Shown here: positions 9,286 to 17,708 of the stretch, one piece after another
Position numbering within the stretch: position 1 is the stretch's first letter
How the letters are laid out: the number at the start of each line of letters is the position of its first letter
Source of the DNA: Okeania sp. SIO3B5
Lineage (GTDB): Bacteria; Cyanobacteriota; Cyanobacteriia; Cyanobacteriales; Microcoleaceae
Length of the DNA: 64,000 nt
Direction: 5' to 3'
Assembly: GCF_010692555.1 (NCBI RefSeq)
Contig: NZ_JAAHHG010000004.1
Location: 1 to 64,000, forward strand
Notes under the pieces: generated by a model
Databases searched by the model: none
The model's input: only the letters and a program-made list of their open reading frames with translations
Told to the model about the DNA's origin: nothing
Position numbers and translations under genes: made by a program

Positions 9286-9795
9286 ATCGTCAACCCACAC
9301 CAATATATATGTAGGGGTGGGTGAAAAAATTGGTTGGTGGGGGTAGGACACGGGGACGCAGGGACGGGGATAAGGGGGTTAACAGGCAAGGGTTTCGACC
9401 ATTTTATCTGAAGAAATTTTCTGCTGAAATTCAAGAAAATTTCAGTAAATTGATCCAAATAAGAGCCAATAAGTAGAGATAAACTAAATATAAAAAGCTC
9501 CTAAGTCTTAGCGTTCCTGACTTTTAGCTTTATTCAGCAAGCCCTATGTAGAAGACCATGGACTCAACAGAAACCTTAGCCCAAATAACAATAGGCCAAC
9601 TCAACTTGTGGCATCCCGGCATAATTGAGATACTAAAAATTTCCAATAGCTGGACTTGAGAGACTAATTTTTATGGGTTCATAAACATGAAACCCGATTT
9701 TTGGGCAGCCCACTCCGCTCAAGTTAATGGCCAAGACCTTCCCCTACTTTAATTTTAGTCAACCATCAACCTTATTAGCAGAAAAAATCTAGAAC

Positions 9796-10722
9796 ATGAT
9801 ATTATTCACCTTAGCTTCTACAACCTCAATTATAGTTGGTAGTATTTTCTTATTGACTGGTATTGCCAAAATTATAGAACCTTGGAAATTTATCCAACAT
9901 ATTGCCAAACTAGATTTAATAAATCCTCAATTAATTATACCGACTTCCCTCACATTTACTGCTATTGAATCAGCTTTAGGAGTTGCTTTAATCTTTAGAG
10001 TTTTACCAACAGTAATTATGCCTGTAAGTATTTTATTATTACTTAGTTTATCAATGCTTACTTACTGGAGTACATCAACTGGTAAAACTGAAGATTGTGG
10101 CTGTTATAATGGTTGGTTAGAAATTACTCCTACCCAAAGTTTAATTCTCAATGTTATTTATATTTTTCTGCTAATATTTGCTGAATTTTTTGGTCAATTT
10201 AAACCTACTGTGTTGTGGCAATGGCTGGTAGTATTAATAACTTTTATAATTAGCTATTCTTTAGCTGCTGGCTCCCTAGAATATATGCAAGAAAATGGTC
10301 GTCCGTATGTTGACTTTACCCCTTTACAAGAAAACAGAAAATGGCAATTAGAATGGCTGGGAGAAGATTCAGAATCTCTTATGTTTGGGTCTGTAATTGT
10401 GGTATTTATGAGTCCTGAATGTTCTCAATGTAAACATTGGTTAGGTGTGTTGAAGTTAGTGCAATGGCAAGATGATTTACCAGCAATAGTAGGATTAATA
10501 GATACTGAAAATATTCAAGAAGGTCAAGATTTTGTAGATCGTTATTTTTTGAATTTTCCTGTTGTTGCAGTAGATAAAAGGTTTTATAAAAAATTGAAGA
10601 TAGAGGTAGTACCTACAGCGGTTGTTTTGAAAGATGGAGTTATTCAAGAAAAATGGATTGGGTTAATGCCAATGTGGTTTATTAATAAAATTAATCAGGG
10701 GCTATCAACAGTATTAAAATAA
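9796..10722 (+). CDS. MauE/DoxX-like membrane protein with C-terminal thioredoxin-like domain
   Basis: 308 residues. Four hydrophobic helices lie in about 5-25, 45-70, 72-92 and 112-134, with a fifth at about 140-160. Between helices the motif DCGC (Cys101, Cys103) matches the MauE family, which supports periplasmic disulfide chemistry in methylamine dehydrogenase maturation. The C-terminal part (about 195-308) resembles a thioredoxin fold with a CSQC motif (Cys209-Cys212) and a cis-Pro-like VVPTAV. A membrane electron carrier feeding a thioredoxin-type domain, comparable to VKOR or CcdA fusions, is likely; the substrate is unknown. No convincing ribosome-binding site precedes the ATG. Flanks are transposon remnants and no methylamine genes are nearby, so the Mau pathway itself is not implied. 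Confidence 0.7.
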   Translation: MILFTLASTTSIIVGSIFLLTGIAKIIEPWKFIQHIAKLDLINPQLIIPTSLTFTAIESALGVALIFRVLPTVIMPVSILLLLSLSMLTYWSTSTGKTEDCGCYNGWLEITPTQSLILNVIYIFLLIFAEFFGQFKPTVLWQWLVVLITFIISYSLAAGSLEYMQENGRPYVDFTPLQENRKWQLEWLGEDSESLMFGSVIVVFMSPECSQCKHWLGVLKLVQWQDDLPAIVGLIDTENIQEGQDFVDRYFLNFPVVAVDKRFYKKLKIEVVPTAVVLKDGVIQEKWIGLMPMWFINKINQGLSTVLK

Positions 10723-10789
10723 TTGGACAAAGTGCAACACAATTAGACATTTACTGTGATATACTAGATTTATATCTAACTTATTAACT

Positions 10790-11235
10790 ATATCTGAAAC
10801 AGAAGGGCTGCTAGGAGTGTCAACAAAAACAATCAAATGAAATCTTTTAAGACTAATATCAAATCCGCCTAATTGCACATAGATACAATAACGTCATAAT
10901 CAGAATTTTAAGCTATTAGACATCTCCAATAATAAAAAATCAAATCAATTATCCTACATAAACAGAACTTACGCAAAGGCACTATATATAGGGTATTGCT
11001 CAGTTACGCTACCGCTAACACACCCTACAAATAGCGCTAATGCGTAAGTCCTGATAAATTATCAATTATTTCCCCCTACTCCCTACTAGAGATTTCTATT
11101 GATTGTGAGGTTATTTAACCGGATTTGATATAAGCTAAAAACAATCAACAAAAAACAATACTTGCCAAACACGCAGGAGTTGCGCGTCATGCCTATAACT
11201 GGGGGTTAGCAACTTGTATTAGTGAAAATACTTAA
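10790..11235 (+). pseudogene. IS607-type tnpA/tnpB fragments split by a MITE
   Basis: Bases 10790-10837 encode ISETEGLLGVSTKTIK, the look of the MerR-type helix-turn-helix at the start of IS607 TnpA. SFKT follows (about 10841-10853). After the inserted MITE come KNNQQKTILAKHAGVARHAYNWGL and a stop at 11233-11235, which is a TnpB N-terminus. The order HTH then TnpB start fits a deleted IS607-family element. The tnpA part is short, so that half is tentative. Confidence 0.5.
10857..11130. mobile_element. MITE family C, copy 1 (274 bp)
   Basis: The ends are TATCAAATCCG and CGGATTTGATA, with a perfect 3-bp duplication TAA (10854-10856 and 11131-11133). It interrupts the tnpB fragment between the SFKT and LKNNQQ codons. 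There is no ORF inside. Confidence 0.75.
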
Positions 11236-11321
11236 AAAGCGGTGCGACCCCGCGATGACCTCAACTCGCTTGCGGAACGCGCACCAAGACATCACAAACT
11301 AGCTACCACCCACCAATAATT

Positions 11322-12080
11322 TTACTGTTGTGCTACAGAATAAGGAAGACTCAAATCTCCTGAACTTACACTATAAACCTTGTAAACCCCAAGCATTGGT
11401 CTGTTTTTATCAGAAGTATTAACCTCCATATAAGCGGTAACAGCATCAAACTGAAAATCTGTTTTACCATTGACTCTCCCCAGTGGAATCAAAACTTTGA
11501 GAGAATTGCTATTAGCAACAACCTCAAAACCAGGGGAGTCCATATACATCGGCATTCCTGGATTAGTCGGAGGCAAAACTACACTAGCATCTTCTTTGCG
11601 AAATTCCTTGACTGCAAGTCCACCTGCTACTTGATCATTAGGAGCTAATACTACCCAGTGAGTATGAAAAATGCGACCATCATTTTTGAAGTTACCATCA
11701 TTATTTTCATCCCAAAGAGGGGTGTCATCAAAATCGGGATGAGTAGTAACAGCTAAAGCAACAACTCCCTCTGTTTTATTAAAGCCTACATCTTCAGGTG
11801 AAAGCGTGGTTGGAAAAACATAACCTAAAACAGGCGCACCGTCTAATTGACCTACAGATGTTGGCATTGTTTCGCCAATAGTACCTTTAACCTGTTGTTC
11901 AAAAACTAAAAGGTTTAAATCTTTGATGTATTTAACATTGGTGGAACTAATTTCGACATCAGCAGAACTGGCAATAGGTGTAACTTGATGTTGAGGTTGT
12001 GCTTTAGCACTTGTAGATAGAGCTAAAGTTAATCCTAGAGCGAGAACACAGACGAGACGAAGGATTTTTTTGATGTTCAT
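11322..12080 (-). CDS. Secreted protein of unknown function
   Basis: 252 residues. The N-terminus (KKILRLVCVLALGLTLALS, then AKAQ) is a classical Sec signal peptide with likely cleavage after AKA near residue 27. The mature part is acidic and beta-rich. It has a histidine/aspartate cluster (THPDFDD, GRIFHTHWVV) and a DENNDGNFKNDG stretch resembling a calcium-binding loop. I do not recognise a characterised family. It is probably periplasmic or extracellular. It stands alone: upstream is a palindromic repeat, and the next gene in the same direction is 250 bp away. The start is ATG 12080 with a weak GGGA upstream. Confidence 0.7.
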   Translation of the reverse strand: MNIKKILRLVCVLALGLTLALSTSAKAQPQHQVTPIASSADVEISSTNVKYIKDLNLLVFEQQVKGTIGETMPTSVGQLDGAPVLGYVFPTTLSPEDVGFNKTEGVVALAVTTHPDFDDTPLWDENNDGNFKNDGRIFHTHWVVLAPNDQVAGGLAVKEFRKEDASVVLPPTNPGMPMYMDSPGFEVVANSNSLKVLIPLGRVNGKTDFQFDAVTAYMEVNTSDKNRPMLGVYKVYSVSSGDLSLPYSVAQQ

Positions 12081-12174
12081 GTTAATTTCCCAAAGTTACA
12101 AAATTACAAAAGAAGAAAGAAAATCTGGGCGTTGCTGAATTGAAGTATGAATGCGCGATTTTTTGGTTCTGGTA

Positions 12175-12250
12175 AACCCCCTAAATCCCCCAAATTTGGG
12201 GGACTTTTAGAGTTTTATTCCCCCCACGCATTGGGGGGTTAGGGGGGCTT
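12175..12250. repeat. Palindromic CCCCCTAAATCCCCC repeat, copy 3
   Basis: CCCCCTAAATCCCCC at the left and GGGGGGTTAGGGGGG at the right are inverted, around AAATTTGGGGGAC. It is a variant of the repeats at 437-508 and 2843-2940. Confidence 0.75.
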
Positions 12251-12331
12251 GCATCATACCCAGAATCAGCAACGCCGAAAATCTGTAGTGGTAGTTTGAC
12301 AACAGCAACTACCACATACACAACAAGTGAA

Positions 12332-13081
12332 TTATACCAACACAGGAGAATGCTCTGTTAATACCTGTTCATTTTCTACCTGAGTTAACCAAGCTTGCCA
12401 AAATAATTTCGCCTGAGTTTCCAACTTCTGGCTATATTTCCCAGTATTGAGACGTAACTTGCTGACATTCACATCAGGTGTAGCAGCAATCTCACAAGCA
12501 TGGCCAATAAACCAATGTTCTAATCCAGAAGTTGTTACTTCAGGATGAAACTGTAGTGCTAGAGCAGACTTTCCCCAGGCAAAAGCTTGATTTTGATAAG
12601 CAGCACTAGCAGCTAAATGCACCGCACCTTCAGGCAAATCAAAAGTATCACCGTGCCAATGTAATACTGCTGTTTCCTCTGGAGCTAGATATTGGAGTGG
12701 AGAACTTTGACCAAACTTAGTTAATTGTATGGGAAACCAACCAATTTCTTTACCATTTCCTTGATAAACTTTTCCCCCCAAGGCTCGCGCCATCAGTTGC
12801 GCTCCCAGACAAATTCCTAATGTCGGTTTATTATTAGCCAGACGTTGTTTAAGTAAATCTAACTCATCACTGACAAAAGGATAATCTTGTTCGTCATCAG
12901 CTCCAATTGGACCCCCCAGAATTATTACTAAGTCTGGAGTTAATGGGTTGATTTTATCTAGAAAACCGGGGGCAGCTTCTAGATACTCAATCGCATATCC
13001 TTTTTCTTTAAGTATAGCATGGAGACTGCCGAGATTTTCAAAAGCAATGTGTCTAATTACGATAGCGTTTTTCATGGTCAT
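12332..13081 (-). CDS. Class I glutamine amidotransferase (GMP synthase-like GATase domain)
   Basis: About 249 residues from ATG 13081 (or 13075). It hydrolyses glutamine to deliver ammonia. Visible are the nucleophile elbow GICLGAQL with the catalytic Cys (about residue 91), the oxyanion segment ILGGP, and the His-Glu pair in FHPE (about 179-181). No synthetase domain is fused, so it belongs to the stand-alone GuaA-like amidotransferases often annotated in glutamine, glutamate or gamma-glutamyl metabolism. An in-frame ATG at 13123 lies inside the left end of a MITE and would add residues of no family likeness, so I reject it. It lies between the secreted protein and an AurF-like oxygenase, all on the minus strand but separated by repeats. 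Confidence 0.85.
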   Translation of the reverse strand: MTMKNAIVIRHIAFENLGSLHAILKEKGYAIEYLEAAPGFLDKINPLTPDLVIILGGPIGADDEQDYPFVSDELDLLKQRLANNKPTLGICLGAQLMARALGGKVYQGNGKEIGWFPIQLTKFGQSSPLQYLAPEETAVLHWHGDTFDLPEGAVHLAASAAYQNQAFAWGKSALALQFHPEVTTSGLEHWFIGHACEIAATPDVNVSKLRLNTGKYSQKLETQAKLFWQAWLTQVENEQVLTEHSPVLV

Positions 13082-13105
13082 AATTTTTGATAGGTTCAAG
13101 TGTGA

Positions 13106-13627
13106 TATCAAATCCGGTAGCATCGGTGTAATAAGATAGTGAATCTGAATTCAGAATCCAGAATTTAGAATTCAGAATCCAGAATCCAGAATTCAGAATC
13201 CAGAATTCAGAATCCAGAATTCAGAATCCAGAATTCAGAATTTCCTACGGAATGCTCCGCAAACAGAATTCAGAACTCAGAAGGGAAGAGAACTCAGAAT
13301 TCTTTCCGCTCTGGGTGAAGATGGAATATTTTTTTATAGAACCCCTGAGTGACATCTCTAAAAATTTAGGCGTACGCTCCTATTACTTAACTTAAGCATA
13401 TATCTTTTCGGAGAAAGACATTTCCAATCATCAAAAATCAAATCAATTATTGTAGAGCGTGTCATCAATTCTTCCCCTCCTGGGAGGGGGAGGGGGAGGG
13501 GCTAGGGGTGGGTTCCCTACTCCTGTACGGGCGAATCGCGATTCGCCCCTACTCCCTACTCCCTCTTTTCTGGAGAGAGCTAAAAGATACGATCGGGGGT
13601 TCTATACCGAATTAAACGGATTTGATA
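13106..13627. mobile_element. MITE family C, copy 2 (522 bp, expanded)
   Basis: The ends are TATCAAATCCGGTAGCATCG and CGGATTTGATA, with a perfect 3-bp duplication TGA (13103-13105 and 13628-13630). The interior has been enlarged by a GAATTCAGAATCCA minisatellite (13145-13241), a copy of the 21-bp CCTACGGAATGC repeat and an AACCCACCCC-type palindrome (about 13473-13513). It occupies the whole gap between the amidotransferase and the oxygenase. Confidence 0.75.
13145..13241. repeat. GAATTCAGAATCCA minisatellite
   Basis: About seven imperfect tandem copies of a 13-15 bp AATTCAGAATCCAG unit lie inside the family C element. The same words appear near 27188-27215 and, inverted, near 40820-40850. 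Confidence 0.8.
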
Positions 13628-13720
13628 TGACAACGTGCAATGAAATCGAATTTTGCAGGGTAAGAATCATCTCACGATATGAGATGAACTGGAATTTTTC
13701 TAGCTAGAAAACCTCCCTAC

Positions 13721-14719
13721 TTATTTTAGCAAACCTTGTCTGGCAAAACTGTCAATACCCTGTTGTGAGTTGAGAACACCTAACTCTTCAGCCAGTGAAA
13801 TCACACCAGAATAGTCAATGCGGCTTAAATTGACCTCGTCCGTCACAGCACAGTCAGCAATGACTTCGCGAGTTTTGGGGAAGCCAATATATTCAAGCAT
13901 TGTTTGCCAAACCTCCAATTCTGAGTTAGCAAACCAGCGCACTGGTAAGGGAAACACATCAGCAAAAAATTCTTGCTGTTGGGGACTCAACTCAGTGTAA
14001 ATACACTGAGCTAGATTTGTAAAAATACTATGATGAGCCATTTCATCCTTTCTGTGAGTATCAACTACTAAACGGTTCATTGGTTGAATATCAGTATCCT
14101 TAGCTAATAAATTTAAGTAGTCGCTAATGAACACTTCCGAAACAGTAGCAGTAGCAATTTGAACTAAGATTTTTTGCCAAGGTTCAGAATATTTCCCTTG
14201 TTCGAGGATCATCTGTTTGACTAAGTTAAAGCTAGGCAACTTGAGTGACTGAAGTCCGCGCTGCTCTCGTGTAATTCGACAAGCTTGCATTACCAGCAAT
14301 ATATGGTAAGCTTCATCTACAAGAGTATCGCTAGCAATTTGTCGCCCGACTCCATTATCAACTCCTGGTACTTCCTGATAGATGATGTGGTTACAAGCAG
14401 GAGAAACAACTTTTGATTCAATATCAACAGTTTTCTCGTTGTAAGCTATCCAACCACAGGAGAGAATTTTTTGCTGTATATTGAATGGTGCTCCCAAGAA
14501 TGCAGGATGGTCTTTAAAGGGTAACAGGTCACTTCGGAAGTCATCTCTAGTTGTGTCAAATGCTAGCTCAGGGTTATTTAAGTCTAGGTTATGACTTTTG
14601 GCTTGTACAACTTGAGCGCGACGCGACCAATTATGCACCATTTTGTTGAGTAGTTTGCGACTATGAGAAATTTCTTGAGTTGGAGTAGTAGATTTTTGGT
14701 TTCTTATTACTATAGTCAT
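13721..14719 (-). CDS. AurF-like diiron N-oxygenase
   Basis: 332 residues. The spacing and identity of metal ligands fit the AurF/CmlI diiron aryl-amine oxygenases: Glu101 (DIESK), Glu136 and His139 in DEAYH, Glu195 (TVSEVF), and His222, Glu226 and His229 in THRKDEMAHH. These positions are almost the same as in Streptomyces AurF as I remember them. The family oxidises aromatic amines to nitro groups, though many cyanobacterial members have no known substrate. AAGGAG 8 bases before ATG 14719 supports the start. There is no biosynthetic cluster around it; the neighbours are a glutamine amidotransferase and a surface beta-propeller protein. The substrate is therefore open, while the fold and cofactor look secure. 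Confidence 0.82.
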   Translation of the reverse strand: MTIVIRNQKSTTPTQEISHSRKLLNKMVHNWSRRAQVVQAKSHNLDLNNPELAFDTTRDDFRSDLLPFKDHPAFLGAPFNIQQKILSCGWIAYNEKTVDIESKVVSPACNHIIYQEVPGVDNGVGRQIASDTLVDEAYHILLVMQACRITREQRGLQSLKLPSFNLVKQMILEQGKYSEPWQKILVQIATATVSEVFISDYLNLLAKDTDIQPMNRLVVDTHRKDEMAHHSIFTNLAQCIYTELSPQQQEFFADVFPLPVRWFANSELEVWQTMLEYIGFPKTREVIADCAVTDEVNLSRIDYSGVISLAEELGVLNSQQGIDSFARQGLLK

Positions 14720-15164
14720 GGTTAATTCTCCTTATCTATTGTGGTCAGTTAATTGAAGTGTGTTTTTGAACATAGATGCACTCAAAAAAAGGTGATAAGT
14801 GTAGGTTAGGTATCAGAATGTTAGCGCAGCTTATCCGTAGGATAAACCCAACATCAACGCTTTGTTATATCATGTCCGGTTAAATAATTAGACTTTGGTG
14901 GAAGGGAGGCAGCTATGCTGGAGGCAGGAGGCAGGAGGCAGAAGGTTTTCTCAAGAGTGTCACCTTAATTTTATACACGCTCCGATGCTACCGGACATGA
15001 TATTATACCCAACCTAAATTTTTAGTGTCAGTTCATATAGAATCTGGTTATACAGTATATGTTGATAATTCTATCCACACTTCAATATTAAATATCCCCA
15101 TCTCCCCATCTCCCCATCCCCTCATCTCCCCATCTCCCTACTCCCTCTTTTCAGGAGATGTCTA
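14720..15164. other. Intergenic gap with a MITE and CT-rich tract
   Basis: It contains the ribosome-binding site of the oxygenase gene (complement of CTCCTTA at 14728-14734), the family B MITE at 14868-15002 and a CTCCCCAT minisatellite at about 15093-15144. Nothing coding is visible. Confidence 0.55.
14868..15002. mobile_element. MITE family B, copy B1 (135 bp)
   Basis: TATCATGTCCGG and CCGGACATGATA are perfect inverted ends, with the 3-bp duplication TTA (14865-14867 and 15003-15005). It carries the GGCAGGAGGCA interior typical of this family. The element at 41090-41218 is its inverted near-copy. Confidence 0.85.
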
Positions 15165-17033
15165 TTAACGATATCGACCTGCAGTAAAACCACCGTGAGG
15201 CATATTCAATCCATCCAATGAGCTAAATACTTTCTCAACCTGATCAGTTTCAGTATCAATCTTGACGATGTAGTTAGAAGCATAACTAGCAACATAAACA
15301 GAATCTTCGTCAGGTGTGACATTCAAACCATGAGCAATGGCAAAATCTGCTGGTAACTCTTCACCTGGTTTGAAACGCTTGATAAATTCAGGTTCGTTAA
15401 TATCGCTAATATCATAGACCGAGATATAGCCATCATCCCCAAAGCTGTTATCCAGGGAATCTTCCTCTGCCACATAGAGCTTGTCACCAGCAATTCCGAG
15501 GTCTGATGGAGAGCGGAAAATACCACTTTCATCAGCAGTGTTGGCAGTCCCCACAACTCGCTCGGCAGTACCCTCAAAGGTATCAAGTAACCACAAACTC
15601 GGACCGACAATATTTTGTCCGGAGGGAGTTAAGGAAGTCGGACCAAACTGCATCGATGCAGTAAAGGCGTAGCGATCGTCTGCCCAAGCGGTATAGTGGG
15701 TGAATGCGCCATTTCCTTCCGGAGAGGTTAATTCTATGGAGTTTCGGAGGTTGAGATTACCATTTCCATCTACAGAATAGATTTCAATATCATCATCATC
15801 GTAGTAATAACCTGTGCCTAAGGCTACGGTGCCAGAAGGATTGAAAGTGACCCCATGAGTTTGATTGGTGGCTTCACCAAATTCAAAGCTATCTCCTGGT
15901 AAGAATTGGTTTGTACTCCGATCAAATCCCCGAATTTTATTATCTGTCCATTGAGTGAGATAGCCGTAAGGTGAGCCTGGTAGCCACGTCGTGCCATGAG
16001 CTTGAGTGTAAGCAGGTTGAGTCCAACTACCGATAGGTTGGCTGGGGTCTACTTGAATGGGAACGTTATATTCAGATGTTGTACCCACGGGTTCTAATGT
16101 TAAGCTATTTAATACGGTCAGGTCGGCTGTATTATTAGACCAGTCAATGCCGTTTATTTCTAATGCAACTAAATTAGCAGAGTCGGTATCTGAGGCATCA
16201 GTTGTGACATAAACTGTTTGTTCGTCAGGAGGTATTAAGACGTGCTGAGGTCTCCCACCAGGATAATTTTCGATGTTTTCCAGAGGTACTAATACTTGCT
16301 CGTCTGTTTTTGTATTGATTAATCCTACTTCTCGCTCCATCATATTTACGAAACCATAGAGTGTGCGGTCAAGCTCGAAGTCTACGCTGAAAACTTGAGA
16401 TGTCCTACCTATATCGTCTATAGAACGTAAATATAAGGTGTGTTCTCCTTCTGTTAAGGCTCCACCATAGAGTTGTTCTAAATCTACTATATCTAATGAG
16501 AAGCTACCATCAGGGTTGAGTGTATCACTGACATCTGTGAAATTATTCCGACGGGGAGTGTTTAGACTGGCTTGGAGGTTCATATCTTGGAGGTTTCCGT
16601 CGTCAATGACAAATCCACTTACAGTGGGATCGGAGGTGATGCCATCGGTATTTGTGCCTCCGTTGAGAATGGTGTCGTTAGCTAGGGAGGCGGTAATTTC
16701 TGGACGCCTGTTAAAGCTAAACATAGAGGAGAAGAAATCAAAAAAGGTTTCACCTGTTAGGGGGTCAATGCTAGATTGTTCTATGTTTGCCTCGTTATCT
16801 GAGGGGATAGGGTTGTCGAATGACTGCTGATTTAGCAGGATGTTATCAAACGGATTCAGGATTTCTTGCCAGGGATGATTGTTATCAATATCAGGTATTA
16901 TGGCATTAGGGTCGTTTCCATTTGGGGGTGGTTGAAATCCTGAAGTAGTGATATAATTTGTTTCCGGGATCGAGAACTGATTGTCTAATTCTGGGTTCTG
17001 GGTTACGTCTAGGTTGGTTTCTTCTGTAAACAT
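15165..17033 (-). CDS. Beta-propeller surface/secreted protein with Ig-like domain
   Basis: 622 residues. Residues 1 to about 105 are Asn/Pro-rich and disordered, with no Sec signal. About 110-225 look like an Ig/cadherin-type beta-sandwich (PEITASLAND...GEHTLYLRSIDD...DFELDRT). From about 225 to the end come repeated blades with NHL/YncE-like phrases (THGVTFNPSG, PHGGFTAG, YVASYASNYIVKID). The composition is acidic and Asn-rich, as in cyanobacterial proteins secreted by type I systems, but no C-terminal RTX nonapeptides are present. The start is ATG 17033 because an in-frame TAA lies just upstream. Its 5' region is the first of three 174-bp tandem repeats, so expression may depend on a triplicated upstream sequence. 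The role is unknown, possibly adhesion or cell surface. Confidence 0.72.
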   Translation of the reverse strand: MFTEETNLDVTQNPELDNQFSIPETNYITTSGFQPPPNGNDPNAIIPDIDNNHPWQEILNPFDNILLNQQSFDNPIPSDNEANIEQSSIDPLTGETFFDFFSSMFSFNRRPEITASLANDTILNGGTNTDGITSDPTVSGFVIDDGNLQDMNLQASLNTPRRNNFTDVSDTLNPDGSFSLDIVDLEQLYGGALTEGEHTLYLRSIDDIGRTSQVFSVDFELDRTLYGFVNMMEREVGLINTKTDEQVLVPLENIENYPGGRPQHVLIPPDEQTVYVTTDASDTDSANLVALEINGIDWSNNTADLTVLNSLTLEPVGTTSEYNVPIQVDPSQPIGSWTQPAYTQAHGTTWLPGSPYGYLTQWTDNKIRGFDRSTNQFLPGDSFEFGEATNQTHGVTFNPSGTVALGTGYYYDDDDIEIYSVDGNGNLNLRNSIELTSPEGNGAFTHYTAWADDRYAFTASMQFGPTSLTPSGQNIVGPSLWLLDTFEGTAERVVGTANTADESGIFRSPSDLGIAGDKLYVAEEDSLDNSFGDDGYISVYDISDINEPEFIKRFKPGEELPADFAIAHGLNVTPDEDSVYVASYASNYIVKIDTETDQVEKVFSSLDGLNMPHGGFTAGRYR

Positions 17034-17034
17034 A

Positions 17035-17556
17035 GCTTTGATTTATTTGATTTTGTCCTTCTTGTGGATTCATTTTTTTCAAGTCAGTAGGCAAATTGCT
17101 TTTCTAACCTATAATCTTGACTTGAGTTTTGTTCCTATTAACTACGATAATCTTTGTTAATTGCTATTAACGAGGATTATTTACTACTAAATTCATCATC
17201 TAGTCATCGCTTTGATCTATTTGATTTTGTCCTTTTTATGGATTCATTTTTTTCAAGTCAGTAGGCAAATTGCTTTTCTAACCTATAATCTTGACCTGAG
17301 TTTTGTTTCTATTAACTACGATAATCTTTGTTAATTGCTATTAACGAGGATTATTTACTACTAAATTCATCATCTAGTCATCGCTTTGATCTATTTGATT
17401 TTGTCCTTTTTATGGATTCATTTTTTTCAAGTCAGTAGGCAAATTGCTTTTCTAACCTATAATCTTGACCTGAGTTTTGTTTCTATTAACTACGATAATC
17501 TTTGTTAATTGCTATTAACGAGGATTATTTACTACTAAATTCATCATCTAGTCATC
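17035..17556. repeat. Three tandem 174-bp repeats upstream of the beta-propeller gene
   Basis: Units run 17035-17208, 17209-17382 and 17383-17556, each starting GCTTTGAT and ending CATCTAGTCATC. Units 2 and 3 appear identical. Unit 1, next to the gene, differs at a few positions, for example CTTCTTGTGG where the others have CTTTTTATGG. The units have no long ORF. They fill the space between the leftward beta-propeller gene and the rightward four-gene system. Confidence 0.92.
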
Positions 17557-17586
17557 AAATATTTGGAATTATAAAAAACAAAAATA

Positions 17587-17623
17587 GTTATTCATTTTTC
17601 TTGATGATTTTAAGATGAATAAC
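17587..17623. promoter_or_regulatory. Inverted repeat, possible operator of the four-gene system
   Basis: GTTATTCAT (17587-17595) and ATGAATAAC (17615-17623) are a perfect 9-bp inverted pair with 19 bases between. They lie about 90 bp before the first gene of the plus-strand set, in very AT-rich DNA. A TATATT at about 17695 could be a -10 element. A role as repressor site or stem-loop is inferred only from position. Confidence 0.4.
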
Positions 17624-17708
17624 AGTTATTTTTTGATTAATTAAAATTTTAAATAGTATGTTATCCTAGTAAAAATGAAAAATAAAAATAGACTATATAT
17701 TAAAGGCC

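Larger units (their letters stand above)
8709..9795. other. Degenerate region between tnpB and the MauE-like gene
   Basis: No intact gene is visible. It contains a second tnpB 3' remnant (about 9034-9125), a short frame ending ADAQISEVEEMLTQLKQE at 9242 with no start, a hairpin terminator (9256-9285) and the isolated right end of a family A MITE (about 9525-9545). Two tiny ORFs start at ATG 9558 (33 codons, ending 9659) and about 9687 (21 codons). They have no clear ribosome-binding site, and I cannot assign them. Confidence 0.5.
10723..11321. other. Gap holding IS607-type remnants and a family C MITE
   Basis: No intact gene is present. It is accounted for by the tnpA/tnpB fragments, the MITE at 10857-11130 and a GGTGCG...CGCACC palindrome at 11241-11285 (arms GGTGCG and CGCACC, with copies at 26521-26562 and 30081-30166). 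Confidence 0.55.

Noticed and set aside
9558-9659. 33-codon frame MDSTETLAQITIGQLNLWHP... considered as a peptide precursor for the NHLM exporter
   Set aside because: It has no ribosome-binding site, no leader-like Gly-Gly motif, no maturation genes nearby, and sits in degenerate transposon debris.
13459-13707. 82-residue frame after the amidotransferase gap
   Set aside because: It lies mostly within the family C MITE and its GGGAGGGG palindrome and has no homology signal.
15323-17094. Frames overlapping the beta-propeller gene in other phases
   Set aside because: They are short, have no family likeness and overlap a clear long gene.
17035-17556. CRISPR-like or attachment-site interpretation of the 174-bp units
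   Set aside because: The units are directly adjacent, three in number and very long, with no spacers or integrase nearby.
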